A stretch of DNA of 64,000 nt from Rhizoclosmatium globosum. Taxonomy: Eukaryota; Chytridiomycota; Chytridiomycetes; Chytridiales; Chytriomycetaceae. Positions within the stretch are counted from its first letter, which is position 1. The number at the start of each line of letters is the position of its first letter. The stretch lies in NCBI GenBank assembly GCA_002104985.1, contig MCGO01000055.1:219499-283498 (forward strand), read 5' to 3'. This document shows, in pieces, positions 42,456-54,430 of this stretch. The translations under genes were made by a program, and so were the position numbers. The notes beneath the pieces were generated by a model. That model was not told where the DNA came from. It searched no databases and saw nothing but the letters and a program-made list of their open reading frames with translations.

Positions 42456-43852
42456 TTAGGAAGAACTTGGGTTCAATGGTGCAGCACTCGGCGTCCGACT
42501 CCGATCAACATTCTCCATCTCCAAAACAACTTCTACTCCGGCGGATTTTTTAATAAGAGGCGGTGCAACCACAGCTTTATCAGCCTTCTTTGTCATCGAG
42601 AACCGGGAATCCATGGAGTCCAAGTCCAACTCACTCTGCCCAATAGAACCCATTACCAACCCAGCACCTTCACTGTCTCCCTCCGCTCGCGCCTGGAGAC
42701 GCAACAATCTTCTCGCCATTTTATCGTTGTAATCAAACAACAACGCGACACCAGCCACAATCGCCAGGAACCCCATAATCAACGTGATCCCTTCAACAGT
42801 ATCATGCACCGTGAACCCGCGGAACAAAACTGCAGATGAGATAAGCGTGCATGTTGTGAACGTCACGTAGTATACTGGCGTTACGATCGCGGTTGAGAAT
42901 GTGTTCAACGCTTTGTTCAGGAAATGGATTTGCGCTGTCACGGTGAACGCGATGAACGCATTAGCGGGTAAATTGGCCATTGTAGGAATTGGTTGTCTTC
43001 GTTCCAGTGGGAGAATGTGTAGGCCAGGGAGGATCCGAGGCCTTGGCAAGAGAGGACGAGGAATGACCCGATTAACGAGCAAGTAGTAATGTAAACCATT
43101 GGGTTTGTTTCGCCGTGTAGTGGGGCGATTATATCTTTTGTGAATGGTAGGGGTTAAGTTCGTTTGGAGTAAGAAGGGATACACACAGACAAGGTACGCG
43201 ATTCCAGCTCCACACAGGACGGCATACATAATAAATGCTACAAAGACAGAAATTTAGAAGCTAAAATATTCTCTGACTCTTGTAATTACATGGCGCCGTC
43301 ACATATCCGAAAAACTCTGGAATTGTGTCACTCCCATTCGACTCTGGTGCGTGCAATACTATGATAACAGCGCCAATAATACACTGTGCACATCCAACCT
43401 TCCCCGTAAAGTTTAACCGCTCTTTCAGAAAGATTTCTGATAGGATTGCGCTGATTTGAGTATGGCATTAAAACAAAACCATAATACTTTTATAAGCGAA
43501 GTTTACCTAATGACCACACTTATCGCTCCTAACGGCGTCACCAAAATAGCAGGAGAGAAAGCATACGCCACAAAATTCAAGACTTCGCCCAACGCCACTA
43601 TATGGCCAAGTTGTTCAATATATAATCTCTTCCAATAAGACGGCGGGACTCACTTAATATCATTCCAGTCCACCACATAGGACTCTTCAAATACGCGTGT
43701 CCATCTCCTAGCTCCCCGTGTTTCGCTTTAGTGTCGAGGAGTCCACGCTTTTTGAATATAAAAGATGATCCGATAAAGAGGCCGGACGTCAGAGCTAGAG
43801 TTATTCCCACGTACTTGTACCACGTTGGTTCCGCGTCGTGTGGGGTTGACAT
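42456..43852 (-). CDS. NIPA-like magnesium transporter
   Basis: The start is MSTPHDAEPTWYKYVGI. A multi-span membrane protein of the NIPA/DUF803 family: GITLALTSGLFIGSSFIFKK, MALGEVLNFVAYAFSPAILV, TPLGAISVVI, LNFTGKVGCAQCIIGAVIIV, ITTCSLIGSFLVLSCQGLG, FLNKALNTFSTAIVTPVYYV and GITLIMGFLAIVAGVALL. The soluble C-terminus is Ser-rich. Family role: magnesium transport across the plasma or endosomal membrane. Several introns of 45-65 nt are spliced on the minus strand. Near 42965 one base is missing (WPIYPL, then AFIAFTVTAQ in the next frame), so the frame is broken unless this is a consensus error. Confidence 0.8.
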
Positions 43853-44106
43853 TCTGGAAGGGCTGGATGATTGGTCACTCTCTTAGTTATTTTTCGAGAG
43901 CTGGATCAGAGGTTTACAGAATGAAAACCGTTGATGTAATTAAGGAAGTACGGTAGTAGAGAGGGTGATGACTGTCGGGTTTTGTTGAATGGGATTTACA
44001 CTTGAGTGCAAAACACAAGAGTTCGTTTTTTTCATTTGAAAACGCTGTATTTCTGCATTCAAAGAGGAATTTAATTTATTGAGATTTTAAGAACGAGGAT
44101 CTATCT

Positions 44107-45236
44107 TCAACCTAAGTTTGCTTTTCGTCTCTTCAACCCAAACATTTCACGTGTGCCTCCATTGTTTTTCATATCGTTTTTTGTGAAGTATTCCCATCCA
44201 TCTTCACATTTAGAAATTATATCTTGGATAGCAATCCGGTTCTGTATACGGTACACATCAAACTCGATTTCCGACAGGTTTGAATTTGAAGACCTCATAA
44301 TGCACTCCAATAAGAGGATTGCACAGTCTCTATCTAGATCTGTGAAACAAATAGTCTCCAAATGCTGGACAATCAAAGAGAAAGTCAAAGGATTTCCCTT
44401 TCGCAAAGAAAATATTAATCTCTTTCAATCCGACTACATGTTTGAGGTTACGCATGAAGGGAGTTACAGAATCGTACATGACAAATTCGATCTTTTTGAT
44501 TTTAATATCTGATAGAATATTATAGTTGTAGATTGCAGATGAATCTGAGTCAACAGCATTTTCATCAAAGTCAAGAAAGTCAACGCAACCAATACCATAC
44601 TTTTTAAGCGTTTGAAGTATTTCGAGCATTTTAAACGAGCTAAGGGATAGTTTGCACGAAACAGAAACTGAAGGGGTAAGGAATGGCCCTACTTCGTTCA
44701 AGTATTCCAGCTCATGTACTTCGAGAGATATCGTAAGACTATGTTTCTTCAATAATCGCACATAGTTCAAGAAATACAGTTGGGAATTTCGAAGCGCAGC
44801 TAAATCACTGGGGAACTCAAAAGTAGGCCAAAGTGACTCGACATACAACTCTTCATCGTCAATTGTTGCTAACCCGAGATCGCATATTGATTTCGATATG
44901 TATTTGTAGTATGGGACTGCGTGGCAGAGGGAGATGATTGAGTCAGCATCCACGAAAGATGCTATGCGATCGAGGATGACCTCAGGCAGTGACTCAAGCG
45001 ATAAACCAGATAATATATGTAACGGTCTATGAGTACCATATCTTGATGGTGTTGGTGTAGTTGGAGTTGGAAGTAAGGCATCTTGTATCTTTGTGATTGG
45101 AGGTCCGTGGAGCAAGTATCGCAGTGTATTGATGTCAGACAGGGCATTGGCGAGAAGAAGCTCAAGTTCGTTGTTTCGGAGTTTGGAGGGACGGAACAAG
45201 GGAGCAACAGTCACACTGGCAGTTGCAAAAAGACAT
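44107..45236 (-). pseudogene. F-box-like family copy B, two frameshifts
   Basis: An ATG at 45236 opens MSFCNCQCDCCSLVPSLQT, matching the Cys-rich starts of its paralogues. At about 45187 an extra C moves the frame; the sequence continues as RNNELELLLANALSDI and holds the F-box-like block LESLPEVILDRIASFVD, CHAVPYYKYIS and the leucine-rich part. At about 44370 a second extra C breaks the frame again within D-C-Q-H-L-E-T-I, and the end reads on to MFGLKRRKANLG with a stop at 44107. Both lesions are one-base gains in CC runs. Otherwise the copy is well preserved, so either young pseudogene or consensus error. Confidence 0.6.
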
Positions 45237-45324
45237 ACTTTCTCTGTTTATTTATTATTCAAAGAGTCGTTCCACTTATGATCAATTCTGTTGCAATCAA
45301 ATGTAATTTGATACTCCCATCCGT

Positions 45325-46372
45325 TTATCTCGGGTAACTTGATCCCAGCTTCCCCATGATATTGAACAACTGGAATAATTTCAGAGACGATTGCGCTTTT
45401 CGGAGAAGACTTGAGAGAGCGCGTTCTATCTCAGATGGCGGCCTGATTTCCACAAATTTGATGGATTGAAGCCACTGACAATCAGTTAAAAAATCAAACC
45501 AAAGATTACTTGGGTGCAGGATTTCCATATGGTGGAGACGCGAAACCGTTTGAAATTGGTTATTAATGGTGTCACAACTTCCCCATCGTCAGTCTTATCA
45601 TCCCAACTGATGTTTCATGCAGAATCGACCAATCGTGGTCATCCGTGAGTCAGAGAGCCTCTTATCAAACTCAAGCCTCTGTATGCACGAGACGCCCGTA
45701 AAACTTCAATAGCCTCAACGCATCAAGAAATTCCAATGTACTTGTGTTCCAGTGGAAAATTAATACGACTTTTGATGTCAGGCATGGGCCAACTTGATGA
45801 ATGGAGTCCAAATTATGAGCTTCAACGTACACCGGAAGTCCATGTCGTTGAAGTACACGAGTATATCCCAATAAAGATAGCCTTAGTTTTGTGAATGCTA
45901 CTGATTTTGGGGGGTATATTTCAGGGATGTGGAGCATGGCCACATGGTTTCAGTTTTTTCTTCATATGTGTCAAAGTCGTCGAGGTCTACCCTTGATCCG
46001 AGGTTGTACATTGCAGTTGATATGTATTTGAAGTATGGGACTGGCATGGCACAAGTTCAATATTGATTCGGTGTTTACGAAGGATGCAATGTGATCAAGG
46101 ACGACCCCGGGCAGTGACTCCAAACAGGTTCCGTTCTGTCTAATGACTGGATTGTGGTTTCTCTGTGCTGCCGGAGTTGAAGTTGGACCAGTGGGACTCA
46201 ATGCATCTTGTATTGATTTGATGGATGGGGCATACAGAAGGGATCTCAGTGTGTTGATATCAGCCAAAGCATTTGCAAGAAGAAGCTGAAGTTGGCTGTT
46301 TCGAGTTTGGAGGGACGAGACGAGGGAACAGCAAGTAACACGAGATCCGCAAGCGCAACCAACATTCAGCAT
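45325..46372 (-). pseudogene. F-box-like family copy C, heavily frameshifted
   Basis: It starts MLNVGCACGSRVTCCSLVSSL and keeps the helix LQLLLANALADINTLRSLL and the F-box-like block LESLPGVVLDHIASFVN. After NLCHA the frame is lost, and pieces of the C-terminal half are found in at least two other frames (SVAFTKLRLSLLGYTRVLQ at 45671-45943, and a segment at 45325-45528). The damage is much greater than in copies B and D and is unlikely to be only sequencing error. Confidence 0.65.
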
Positions 46373-46418
46373 TTTTCGTTGATTTATTAATATTGAAAGT
46401 CAACCTTCTTTTGTTGCC

Positions 46419-47492
46419 TCAACCCAAAGTATTCGCGTTTCTTTGAGTTAAAAACACACGATATGCTGTATAAGATTCCCATCCTTCAGTATCATAGGTA
46501 CAAACTAAATTTCGCATTGCATCAAGTTCATTCCCTGCAATAATACCATCAACCTCGATCCTCGACAAGTTTGGATTCAAATTCTTTTTGGTGAAATCAA
46601 GGAGTTGCTGGACACTCTCGATGGCTGGTTGGAAGAATCGAATAGTTTCCAGTGATTTACAGTCATGGAGAAGTTCCAACGCCGTTCCTTTCACAGTTGA
46701 TATTGCCACGGATTTCAGGTTGCGAATATGCTTGAGTTGACGCATAAATGGCGGCACGGAATCATACATCTTCAATTCAAGCTTGTTGATACGAATTTCT
46801 GAAAGAACGTTCCAGTCCCGCACCACAGAATCATCATAGTTGTTTTCGTCGACGTCCAAGTAATCCACACATTCCACTCCATACTTTCGTAATAACTGTA
46901 ATAGGTGGGCTACTTCTTCCGATCGTAACGATACTCTGACAGACACTGAAACAGTCGGTGTCAGGTACGGCCCGATCTCATTCACAAACTCAAAGTCATG
47001 CATGTCGAAAGATATCATGAGACCGTGTTTTTTAAGCACTCGCGAATAATTGAATAGGTTAAGTTGTGTTTTGTAGAGCGTGCTGAAATCAGGGTCTAGC
47101 TCGAACGTTGGCCATAGTAAATTGACGTATAACGAATTGTTTTCGGATGCCATGTCGTACATGGCTTTTGAGATGTATTTGTAAGGTATGGGACTGCGTG
47201 GCAAAGGGGGATGATTGATTTGCTGTCTGTGAAGGATGCGATGCGTCGAGGATGACATCTGGCAGTGATTCAAGTGAGATGATGATGGAATACTATGTTG
47301 GGTGTGGATAGTACGTCTTGATTGAGTTGATGTGGTTGGCGGGGAGGGCACTAGAGCATTTTGAATGTCTGTGATTGGCGGTGCGTAAAGCAGAGACCGA
47401 AGTGTGTTGATGTCTGCCAAAGCATTTGAAAGAAGAAGTTCAAGTTCGCCGGGGAAACAGCAGTTCACTTGAGTGTTGCAATCGCATCCCAT
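46419..47492 (-). CDS. F-box-like family copy D, open frame but F-box region out of frame
   Basis: The start MGCDCNTQVNCC (47492) is preferred over an upstream non-ATG codon. The ORF runs to the stop at 46419 and keeps the helix ELELLLSNALADINTLRSLL and the leucine-rich half (VNEIGPYLTPTVSVS, MYDSVPPFMRQLKHI, DCKSLETIRFFQ). Between about 47180 and 47270 the reading frame in use gives unrelated sequence. The F-box block (LESLPDVILD, then ASFTD and CHAVPY) lies in another frame, entered by a one-base loss and left by a second change. The pair of shifts keeps the ORF open but destroys the F-box. Confidence 0.55.
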   Translation of the reverse strand: MGCDCNTQVNCCFPGELELLLSNALADINTLRSLLYAPPITDIQNALVPSPPTTSTQSRRTIHTQHSIPSSSHLNHCQMSSSTHRILHRQQINHPPLPRSPIPYKYISKAMYDMASENNSLYVNLLWPTFELDPDFSTLYKTQLNLFNYSRVLKKHGLMISFDMHDFEFVNEIGPYLTPTVSVSVRVSLRSEEVAHLLQLLRKYGVECVDYLDVDENNYDDSVVRDWNVLSEIRINKLELKMYDSVPPFMRQLKHIRNLKSVAISTVKGTALELLHDCKSLETIRFFQPAIESVQQLLDFTKKNLNPNLSRIEVDGIIAGNELDAMRNLVCTYDTEGWESYTAYRVFLTQRNANTLG

Positions 47493-47775
47493 TTTCAACT
47501 TGTTTTTCTTGGCAACCAAACCTTTATCCCTTTTGTGAAATCACATATTATGGATGTTACTATGGATGAATGGAACTGTGAAACGAAGCTTCAAGGATTC
47601 GGGTTGGAAGAAATATCTATCAACATCATCAACAAAGCACAGTCTCTATATGTATAACATGTATTTTATAGTAATCAGTACAACGGATTATAGAAATGAA
47701 GAACAACCAAAAAAACCAAATCATCCTTTTAAAATGAACTTCCCCCCTTCGAACCATGAATATAGATTCGCAACT

Positions 47776-49662
47776 TCACATAAGCTTCACCCACTTCCAA
47801 CCGTCTTCCGCAACCCACTTGAAACTCTTTGTGTCGTTGAGCGTGGCGGGGTTGTTGTCGATGGTGGAGGCGAGTTCCTTCCAACTGTACTAAACACGCG
47901 TCGTTCAGCAGCTACAGCGCCTGGACTCGCACTCAACAACGGCCGTGTCGATGTCGTTGTCGTGCGTTTTCGGTGGCGGCGGTGGTGGTGAAGGGTCTGG
48001 TTTCACTGTCCATTGCGCAAGGACTTCTTGTTGAGGCTCGGCAAGTGGTTTCGCGGGGGTGGGTTTCGTGGTGGAAGTAGGTGGGGGTGGGTCTTTCACG
48101 GGTGATGAGCGGCCGCTGGTTCCTCCTACGAGAACAGGTTTTCGAGTTGGGTTTGTTGGTATACCGATTGTGAAGCCGCCAGGTTCTATTGTGTGTGATG
48201 GTGGTGGTGGTGAGGGTGGGGTTATGTCGGCGCCGATTAGGTCTTCGTGTACGCCTTCTACGAGTTCTTTGAGGGCTTCGTAGAGGGGGGTTGGGATTTC
48301 TATTGTTTCGGAGGTGAAGGGGGATAAGGGGAGGGTTGTTGAAGTGGAGGTTGTGTTTGTGTATTTTCGGCGGGAGGAGAGGAGGAGTTGGGCTTTTTTG
48401 TACAGGGTTACTGTTTGGGCTGGGAGAGGGGTATTGGGGATGTGGATGGAGATGTTTGTACGGGTAAGGGGAAAGTCGATGGAGGAAGGGGTGTGAGTGT
48501 TGATTTTGCAGTGATTTGTTTTGTTGGGGATGAGGAGAGGGTTATTGTTGGGGCTGGTGAAGTGGACGAAAGTAGAGATGGTGGATCCAGAATCGTTCGG
48601 GTATCAGGGGTATTATTTTCTTTTGATTCGGAGAGCAGACGTGTCGTAGGTGTCGGTTTGGTGAGAGCGCGTGTTCCGTCGTGAATCAGTTGAGCGATTG
48701 TTGCACAGACTCGGTTGAACTGTATTTCGACTTCTTTTTGATCTTCTGCTGAGTCTCTTTCGCCGATTTCTTCGATCAGGGTATTGTTGAATGGCTAAGC
48801 AGGGTGATTTTAGATTGATGCTATCTTTCTCATGACACTTTCTTCAAATCTCGAGCTTTCTGATACTTTTCTACCCATTTTGTCGCTTAATTTCAATAAA
48901 ATCGCTCGCCTCACTCGCTCATTTCCTTCAAAACCTGTTCTCTCTCTGCAGTCTTTTTCCAGAGTACTCACATCCACAAACGTTTTTGACCGTTTCCCAC
49001 CAGCCGGACTGCCAAAAGCGAAGTATTGCAGTATCCGTCGCACCGCTGACAGAAAGATCATCATCCATAGAATCCACAGAATCCAAATCTTGGTCTATGA
49101 CAGAGTCAGGGAGCTTCCTTTTGAGCACACCGACGAGTTTCCGCATTTGTTCCAGATTAAGAGCCTGCTCTCTGATTGTATTTTCGAGGGTTGTGTTTAC
49201 GGCTAAGAGGGAATCATTTGCAATTTCGAGGTCCATGATCTGCGAAATAGATGTTAGGGGGGGATGTGAGAGGGTTAAAAGAGAGTAGTAACCTTTCGCA
49301 CGGCCCGATCGTTTACTTGAGCTTTTGCAGTCTGCGCATCAAAGGGGATTTGTGTCTGAGATTGAGATTGTTGTTGTGTTGTTGTTGAAGTTGAGGTTTT
49401 GACGGCGTTTGAGGGACGAGGGTCGGCCGTCGAAGTGGATTTGCGACGTCGACGAAAGCGAAGAAGAGGATGACGAATTCGAAGTTTGGCGATTTGACTT
49501 TGGCGAAGGACGGCGGCAGTTTGACCTGGTTGACAGCGTCTTATTAATAGGACGGGCGTATTAATAATGAAGTACTTTGATTGGTCGGCTGGGACCAGTT
49601 GCACTCGGACTAGTGGTACTGTCAGTGTGGAAGGGGGGTGGTGGTGGGCGTAGTGAGGACAT
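47776..49662 (-). CDS. unrecognised coiled-coil and proline-rich protein
   Basis: Open reading on the minus strand from MSSLRPPPPPFHTDST (49662) to a stop at 47776-47778, with several introns that I could only partly place. A clear coiled coil spans about 49230-48990 (IANDSLLAVNTTLENTIRE, LNLEQMRKLVGVLKRKLP) followed by acidic DLDSVDSMDDDLS. Later parts include IEEIGERDSAEDQKEVEIQF, ATIAQLIHDGTRAL and a long Pro/Thr/Ser region (SPPPPPPKTHDND). A possible last exon has a Trp-rich end (YSWKELAS, FKWVAEDGWKWVKLM); an alternative overlapping frame is Ser/Pro-rich and cannot be excluded. I do not recognise the family. Start, exon borders and end are approximate. Confidence 0.4.
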
Positions 49663-50063
49663 CGTCGAGAGCATCAAGGCGGGTTGTTCAAAGGACCCTG
49701 TCTGTGCGTGCGTGCTTTGATCAAACAATGAAGTAGCCACAGGTCGCCAGAGGGACTAGATAAGGTGAGTGACAAGTAGTGGTGTCAAAGGTGTTGGTGC
49801 TCTTTGAAGGCTCAAAAATTGTGGACGCCGCCCCCAAAAGACTCAAATTCAAATGTATCTGCTGAATTAAGGAGTCGTGGCACTAAAAGAAAGCACAAAA
49901 GAGGGAGGGAACGGCTAAGCATTGGTAATCTTGGCGATATTAGATATTCGCAAATCGCGATGGCTTTAAAGACTTGGTACTTAAATATGGGTATATTCTT
50001 ACTTTTCAATATACATCATCTGACAGCATATCATTGCAGTTCCTCCTTGGCTGGTCCCCGTAA

Positions 50064-51305
50064 CTACTGCATAACCTCGATATCCGCTGACACCACGCTC
50101 CAAATCCGACCAAAACCATGTGAGATAAAAACTCCAGAATTCCATAGTCCACTACTTGCGAAACAAACTGCGACCCAAAGTGTGAGCCAACCTGGCACAC
50201 CGTCAGGATGCACCATGTCCCACACCCTTGCGACTGATGGTGGAATCCAAGTTATCAAGAATCCAACAGTTATCATTGATGCTCTTAGAATAAGCTTGAA
50301 GTGGACCAATCCTTTCTTTTGAATTGCGACAATAGTTCCTCGTCGTTCTGGTCTTGATTTGATTGATGTTGGAAAGAGCACACTGAAAGTACTGAATCTT
50401 CGGGATTTCGTTCTGGGTAACGGTAATGCTGGCACTGCCGGAATAATATCGCTCTGATCAACAATATCTGGTTTCCCGTCCTGACTCTGGAATTCTGTGC
50501 AACTTCCAGTTCGACTCATGCGACTATTCCGAGACATACTTCCAGCGCGGCTGTGCGTAAAACTCTCAATCCGACTACTTGTTCGCGTTGCAGTCTGGCT
50601 TTCAGTTCCACCCACCTTTGCAACTCTTCTCCTGCCACCGTCTTCCGTATCCCCAAGATTCCCACCATCTATCCTCACATCCGCCTCGACTTGCACGCCT
50701 TCCTCTACCTTCGGCACAACTCCCGTCATAACCCCTCCCATCTCCTTCCGTATCCGTCTCACTTTCAAAAACATTCCCCAAAACATAACAACAAACCCAA
50801 CAAAATACGCCCACAACTCCACATAAAACAACCACACCCTCAAATCCCTCCTCTCCTTACTAATCCAACACTCAAACACGCATCCCCAACAACCCCAGCC
50901 CCACCCCCAACCCAAAACATAATCCCAACCATAAACCCAGACAACCCCCACGCATACACATGGTAAAACCACCACCACCGATTCGCCACCCCGGGTGATA
51001 CATCACCGTCAAATAACAGTAAAAACTAATACAAAAACTCCAAAACGTGATCGCGTTGAACACAAACTGTTTCAAGCCCCCGATTACCGTGCATACCAGT
51101 GGGTGTGTCGTGTCCGGCCCGATTAGGTAGATGAGGCATTGGAGGATCTCGCAGAGGGCCAGGTTGTTTGTAGGTATGAGATTGGTTTATGGAAACGGGG
51201 GAGGAAGGCGACGCAGAAGAGGAGGAGGAGGTTTGAGGTTAGGGAGAGGGGGATTAGGGTTATGAAGATTTGGCGGAGGAGGGTTGGAGAGGGTTGGTAG
51301 CTCAT
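50064..51305 (-). pseudogene. cAMP-receptor-like 7TM protein A, frame broken
   Basis: The chain starts MSYQPSPTLLRQIFITL with a membrane segment (SLTSNLLLLFCVAFL) and goes on with VFNAITFWSFCISFYCYLTV, DLRVWLFYVELWAYFVGFVV, a long Ser/Arg-rich third loop (SRNSRMSRTGS), LRASMITVGFLITWIPPSV and VAVCFASSGLWNSGVF. The last two blocks match the end of Dictyostelium-type cAMP receptors (class E), including the WxPP and ASSGxWNS patterns. At least three missing bases are needed for continuity: near 51157, in a G run near 50993 and in a T run near 50867. Likely a plasma-membrane receptor if the frame is intact in the genome. A large third cytoplasmic loop suggests regulation by phosphorylation. Confidence 0.65.
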
Positions 51306-51607
51306 TTTCTATTGGGGGGTCTGGGTTGTGTTGTGTGGCGTGGGGTTAGCGTTGGAATTCTTGGAGGGGATGTGTTGGTTTTGTGGGGTTCTGAAGGGGA
51401 TGTTTGGCGGTATCGGCTTATGGTTGTTTTGTAGCAAAGATGGCGAGCTTGGTTATAGTAAGGGCGGGTGTAAGGTGAGCAGGGAGAGATTTTCTTGGAG
51501 TGGTCCGGCCCCTTTTTTTTCAAACAACCCCGCGGGCATAAAAAATTGATGATTTCAGGTATCAAAAAGAGATTGGATAGTTTGAAAGCTGAGGATTTTA
51601 GTCACTT

Positions 51608-52764
51608 TTATTTATTGCTTTTGTGATGATCGCGAGGAGGTAATGAAAAGAAGGATGTTATTTCTTCCCAATACCAAGTTAAGAAAAATACTCCTGCGTT
51701 CCAAAGTCCGCTGCTTGCGAAACAACTGCTACCCATATGATAAGCCAATCTGGGACGGGGGATGTTCCAATCATGTCCCATATTCTTGCAACGGTCGGCG
51801 GCGTCCAGCTAACAAGGAAGCCGATTGCGATCAATGACGAACGGAGAATTAACTTGAAGTGCAGTACGCGTTTTTTCCCGATTGTTGTATTGTTGCGCGA
51901 TGCGATGGTGGGAAGAGGATGCTTTGACCACTGATGCGCCGGCTTCTAGGAGTTCCTGATGTTTCTGCTGTTGCGGTTGGAGTATTTATGTCGAGGACTT
52001 TAGAATCAACCACGCTTCCGACTCGGCTGTTGCTTCTGGTTACGGTTGTGCTTTCTGGTAGGAGGAGCACCAGCGACTTTCCATTACTGACTGTATCGCG
52101 TCGACCCTCATTGCCGATTTCCAAAGTTATTGGACTGGGACTTTCTTCAAGAAATTCATCAGCTTTAGGAAGAATTCGGGACTCAAGACCAGCAGCCTGA
52201 ACAGCCCTGATTTTACAATAGATTCCCCAGAAAGTCAAGAGTATCAAAAAGAAATGGAACCATAATTCAACGTAAAACAACCATATCCGAAATTCCTTCT
52301 TCTCAGAGGAGATCCAACATTCATACGTCGCATCGCCAAATACTGTGGGGCCATCACCAACCCATAACAAAATTGCAACCGAGAGAGCGGACAATCCCCA
52401 CGAGTACGCGTGATAAAGCCCCAATACCGGTTCGCGACTGTTGGCCGGTATTCCACTGTTATATAGCAGTATAAACTGACGCAAAAGCTCCAGAACGTCA
52501 CAGCGTTGAAAGCAAACTGCGCGACTGCACCGATTACTGTACACAGCATCGGGTTATTCGGGAGCGGACCGATGAGACAGACGAGGGACTGGATGATGTC
52601 GCACCAGGCTAGACATGTTTGGAGGTAGGATATGGGTTTGTGGAACCGTTTGTTGAAGGTTACGCAGAGGACTAAGGAGAAGTTTAGGGCTAGGGAGAGG
52701 GATCCGAGGGTTTGAAGATTGTTTGGATTGGGAGTAAGTTTTCTGGAGGGGCTGTTGGAGGCAT
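51608..52764 (-). pseudogene. cAMP-receptor-like 7TM protein B, frame broken
   Basis: Paralogue of the gene at 50064. It starts MPPTAPPENLLPIQTIF; conserved blocks are FHKPISYLQTCLAWCDII, VTFWSFCVSLYCYITVEY, YSWGLSALSVAILLWVGD, FRIWLFYVELWFHFFLILL, LILRSSLIAIGFLVSWTPP and, in another frame, ASSGLWNAGVFFL. One-base losses are seen near 52705, 52422 (TTTAT for TTTTAT) and 51690, and the downstream part after KNAYC needs another shift. The third loop is again Ser-rich and carries different sequence from copy A. Confidence 0.6.
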
Positions 52765-52935
52765 TTTAGGCTGGGATTTACGTATGGGATTTCGGGCGTT
52801 GAAAATTGTTTGGACTCTTATCCGGAGATTTAACGATATTTGAGGAATAGTTTTTTTGGTAAAAGGTTTATTTTGAGGTGGATAGAGTTTTTGGAGGAGT
52901 GATTGGAAAAAGATATGATATTTCCCAATACCATG

Positions 52936-54030
52936 TCAAATAAAAGACTCCAGAGTTCCAAAGGCCACTGGTTGCAAACAAACTGCTGTCCAGATGAGAA
53001 GCCAGTGTGGTACTTTACTGTGTCCGGTCAAATCCCAGACACGTAGTATTGTTGGGGGAATCCAGGTCACGAGAAACCAAATCCAATCATGGTTGCACGA
53101 AGAATCAGTTTGAAATGAACAACGCGCTTTTTGCCGATTGTTGTGATGGTCGTGCGTCGAGAGAGTGGAAAGAGGACGCTGAGACCGCTTCCACGTCGAG
53201 ATGAAGTGCTTCCCTGAGCAGGTTTCTGGGTTTCTCCAGTAAGTTGTAGGTCTTGCGATATGTCGAGAACTTTGAAATCGACACACTTCCCATTCTGCTG
53301 TTGTTTCTTGTTGCAGCGGTGCTGTCATTGAGCTGAACGACAGTTTTTTCCATGGCTTAACGTATTACGTCTGCTTCACAGGCTTTAATTCTTCAATGTC
53401 TGGAATTTCCTTTTCCTCCAATTCAGACTTTGGGGCGATTCGCGTCTCGATTCCGGCTTCTCGGACTCTTTGGATTTTACGAAAGATTCCGATAAGAGGA
53501 GCATCAGTAGAAAGAAATGGATCCAAAGTTGGACATAGAACAGCCAACGCGGAGGTCTTTTCTCTCTGATGATATCCACATTCGAAAGTTGCGTCTCCCA
53601 ATATTCCAACCACCAACCAAAACATGATTATAACTGAGAGTGCAGCTAAACCCCACGAATACAGATGAAAAAACACCCAATATCGATTTGCGACCATTGG
53701 ACGATAGTGGACGGTATGTAGCAGTAAAACTGATGCAAAAGCTCCAAAACGTGACTGCGTTGAAAGTGAACTGGGCTACCCCTCCACAATTGTGCACAGA
53801 AGCGGGTCGTTTGGTGATGGACCGATCAAATAGATTATCGATTGAACAATCTCGCACCAGGCCAAGCAAGTTTGGAGGTATGATATCGGCTTGTGGAATC
53901 TCTTGTTGAATGTGACGCAGAACACGAGACCGAGGTTGGAGGCTAAGGATATGGAGCCAAGTGTTCGGAATATTGTTTGGATCGTTTGCCTGTGTTTGGA
54001 GTCAGGGACATTGGTTCGGCGGTTTGGGCT
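52936..54030 (-). pseudogene. cAMP-receptor-like 7TM protein C, heavily broken
   Basis: Recognisable pieces in several frames: FRTLGSISLASNLGLVFCV, TFNKRFHKPISYLQTCLAW, FTFNAVTFWSFCIS, YSWGLAALSVIIMFWL, FLVTWIPPTILRVWDL. The number of frame changes (five or more) is greater than in copies A and B. The start is uncertain and placed by comparison with the neighbours; the right limit is approximate. Confidence 0.6.
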
Positions 54031-54233
54031 TTGTGTGGGATTTGCAAAAGTGGATTGTCACACGGATACGAAGGAACAAAGAGAGAAAACGGGAGGTATC
54101 ATGATTTATTTTGGTTTACTTTATGGTATATTAAATGGCACAGTGCAAATGTTCTACTAAATGTGGTATGGGTTCTTCAGGAGGGATGCTTGGGTTTCTA
54201 CGAACTTCTCCACATCTTTGTGGTGCTGCAGCT

Positions 54234-54430
54234 TCATTCCAGGCGCTTTCGGCGGTCTCTTAGTGAAGTGTAGGCAAATGCAACGGATAGGAGACACATG
54301 AGTATGGCGCAGCAGATCAGTCCGAGGGTCACTGCCACAGTTGATTCAGAGTCCGCTGATGCATTTGAAGAGATCGGACTTGGGCGGAGAGTGTCATTGG
54401 AAGTACTTGGATCAGGCTAGATGGTTTTCT
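54234..54430 (-). CDS. possible last exon of a single-span membrane protein
   Basis: After a plausible acceptor (CATCTAG) an open stretch of about 62 codons reads a Ser/Thr/Pro part (DPSTSNDTLRPSPISS), then one membrane span (VAVTLGLICCAILMCLLSVA) and a basic end (SLRDRRKRLE) with stop at 54234. No convincing upstream exon was found in the next 300 bp. It may be the remains of a larger gene or chance. Confidence 0.3.

Noticed and set aside
47554..47991. Plus-strand 145-codon frame
   Set aside because: No conserved motif, overlaps the better supported minus-strand gene end, and its composition is low complexity.
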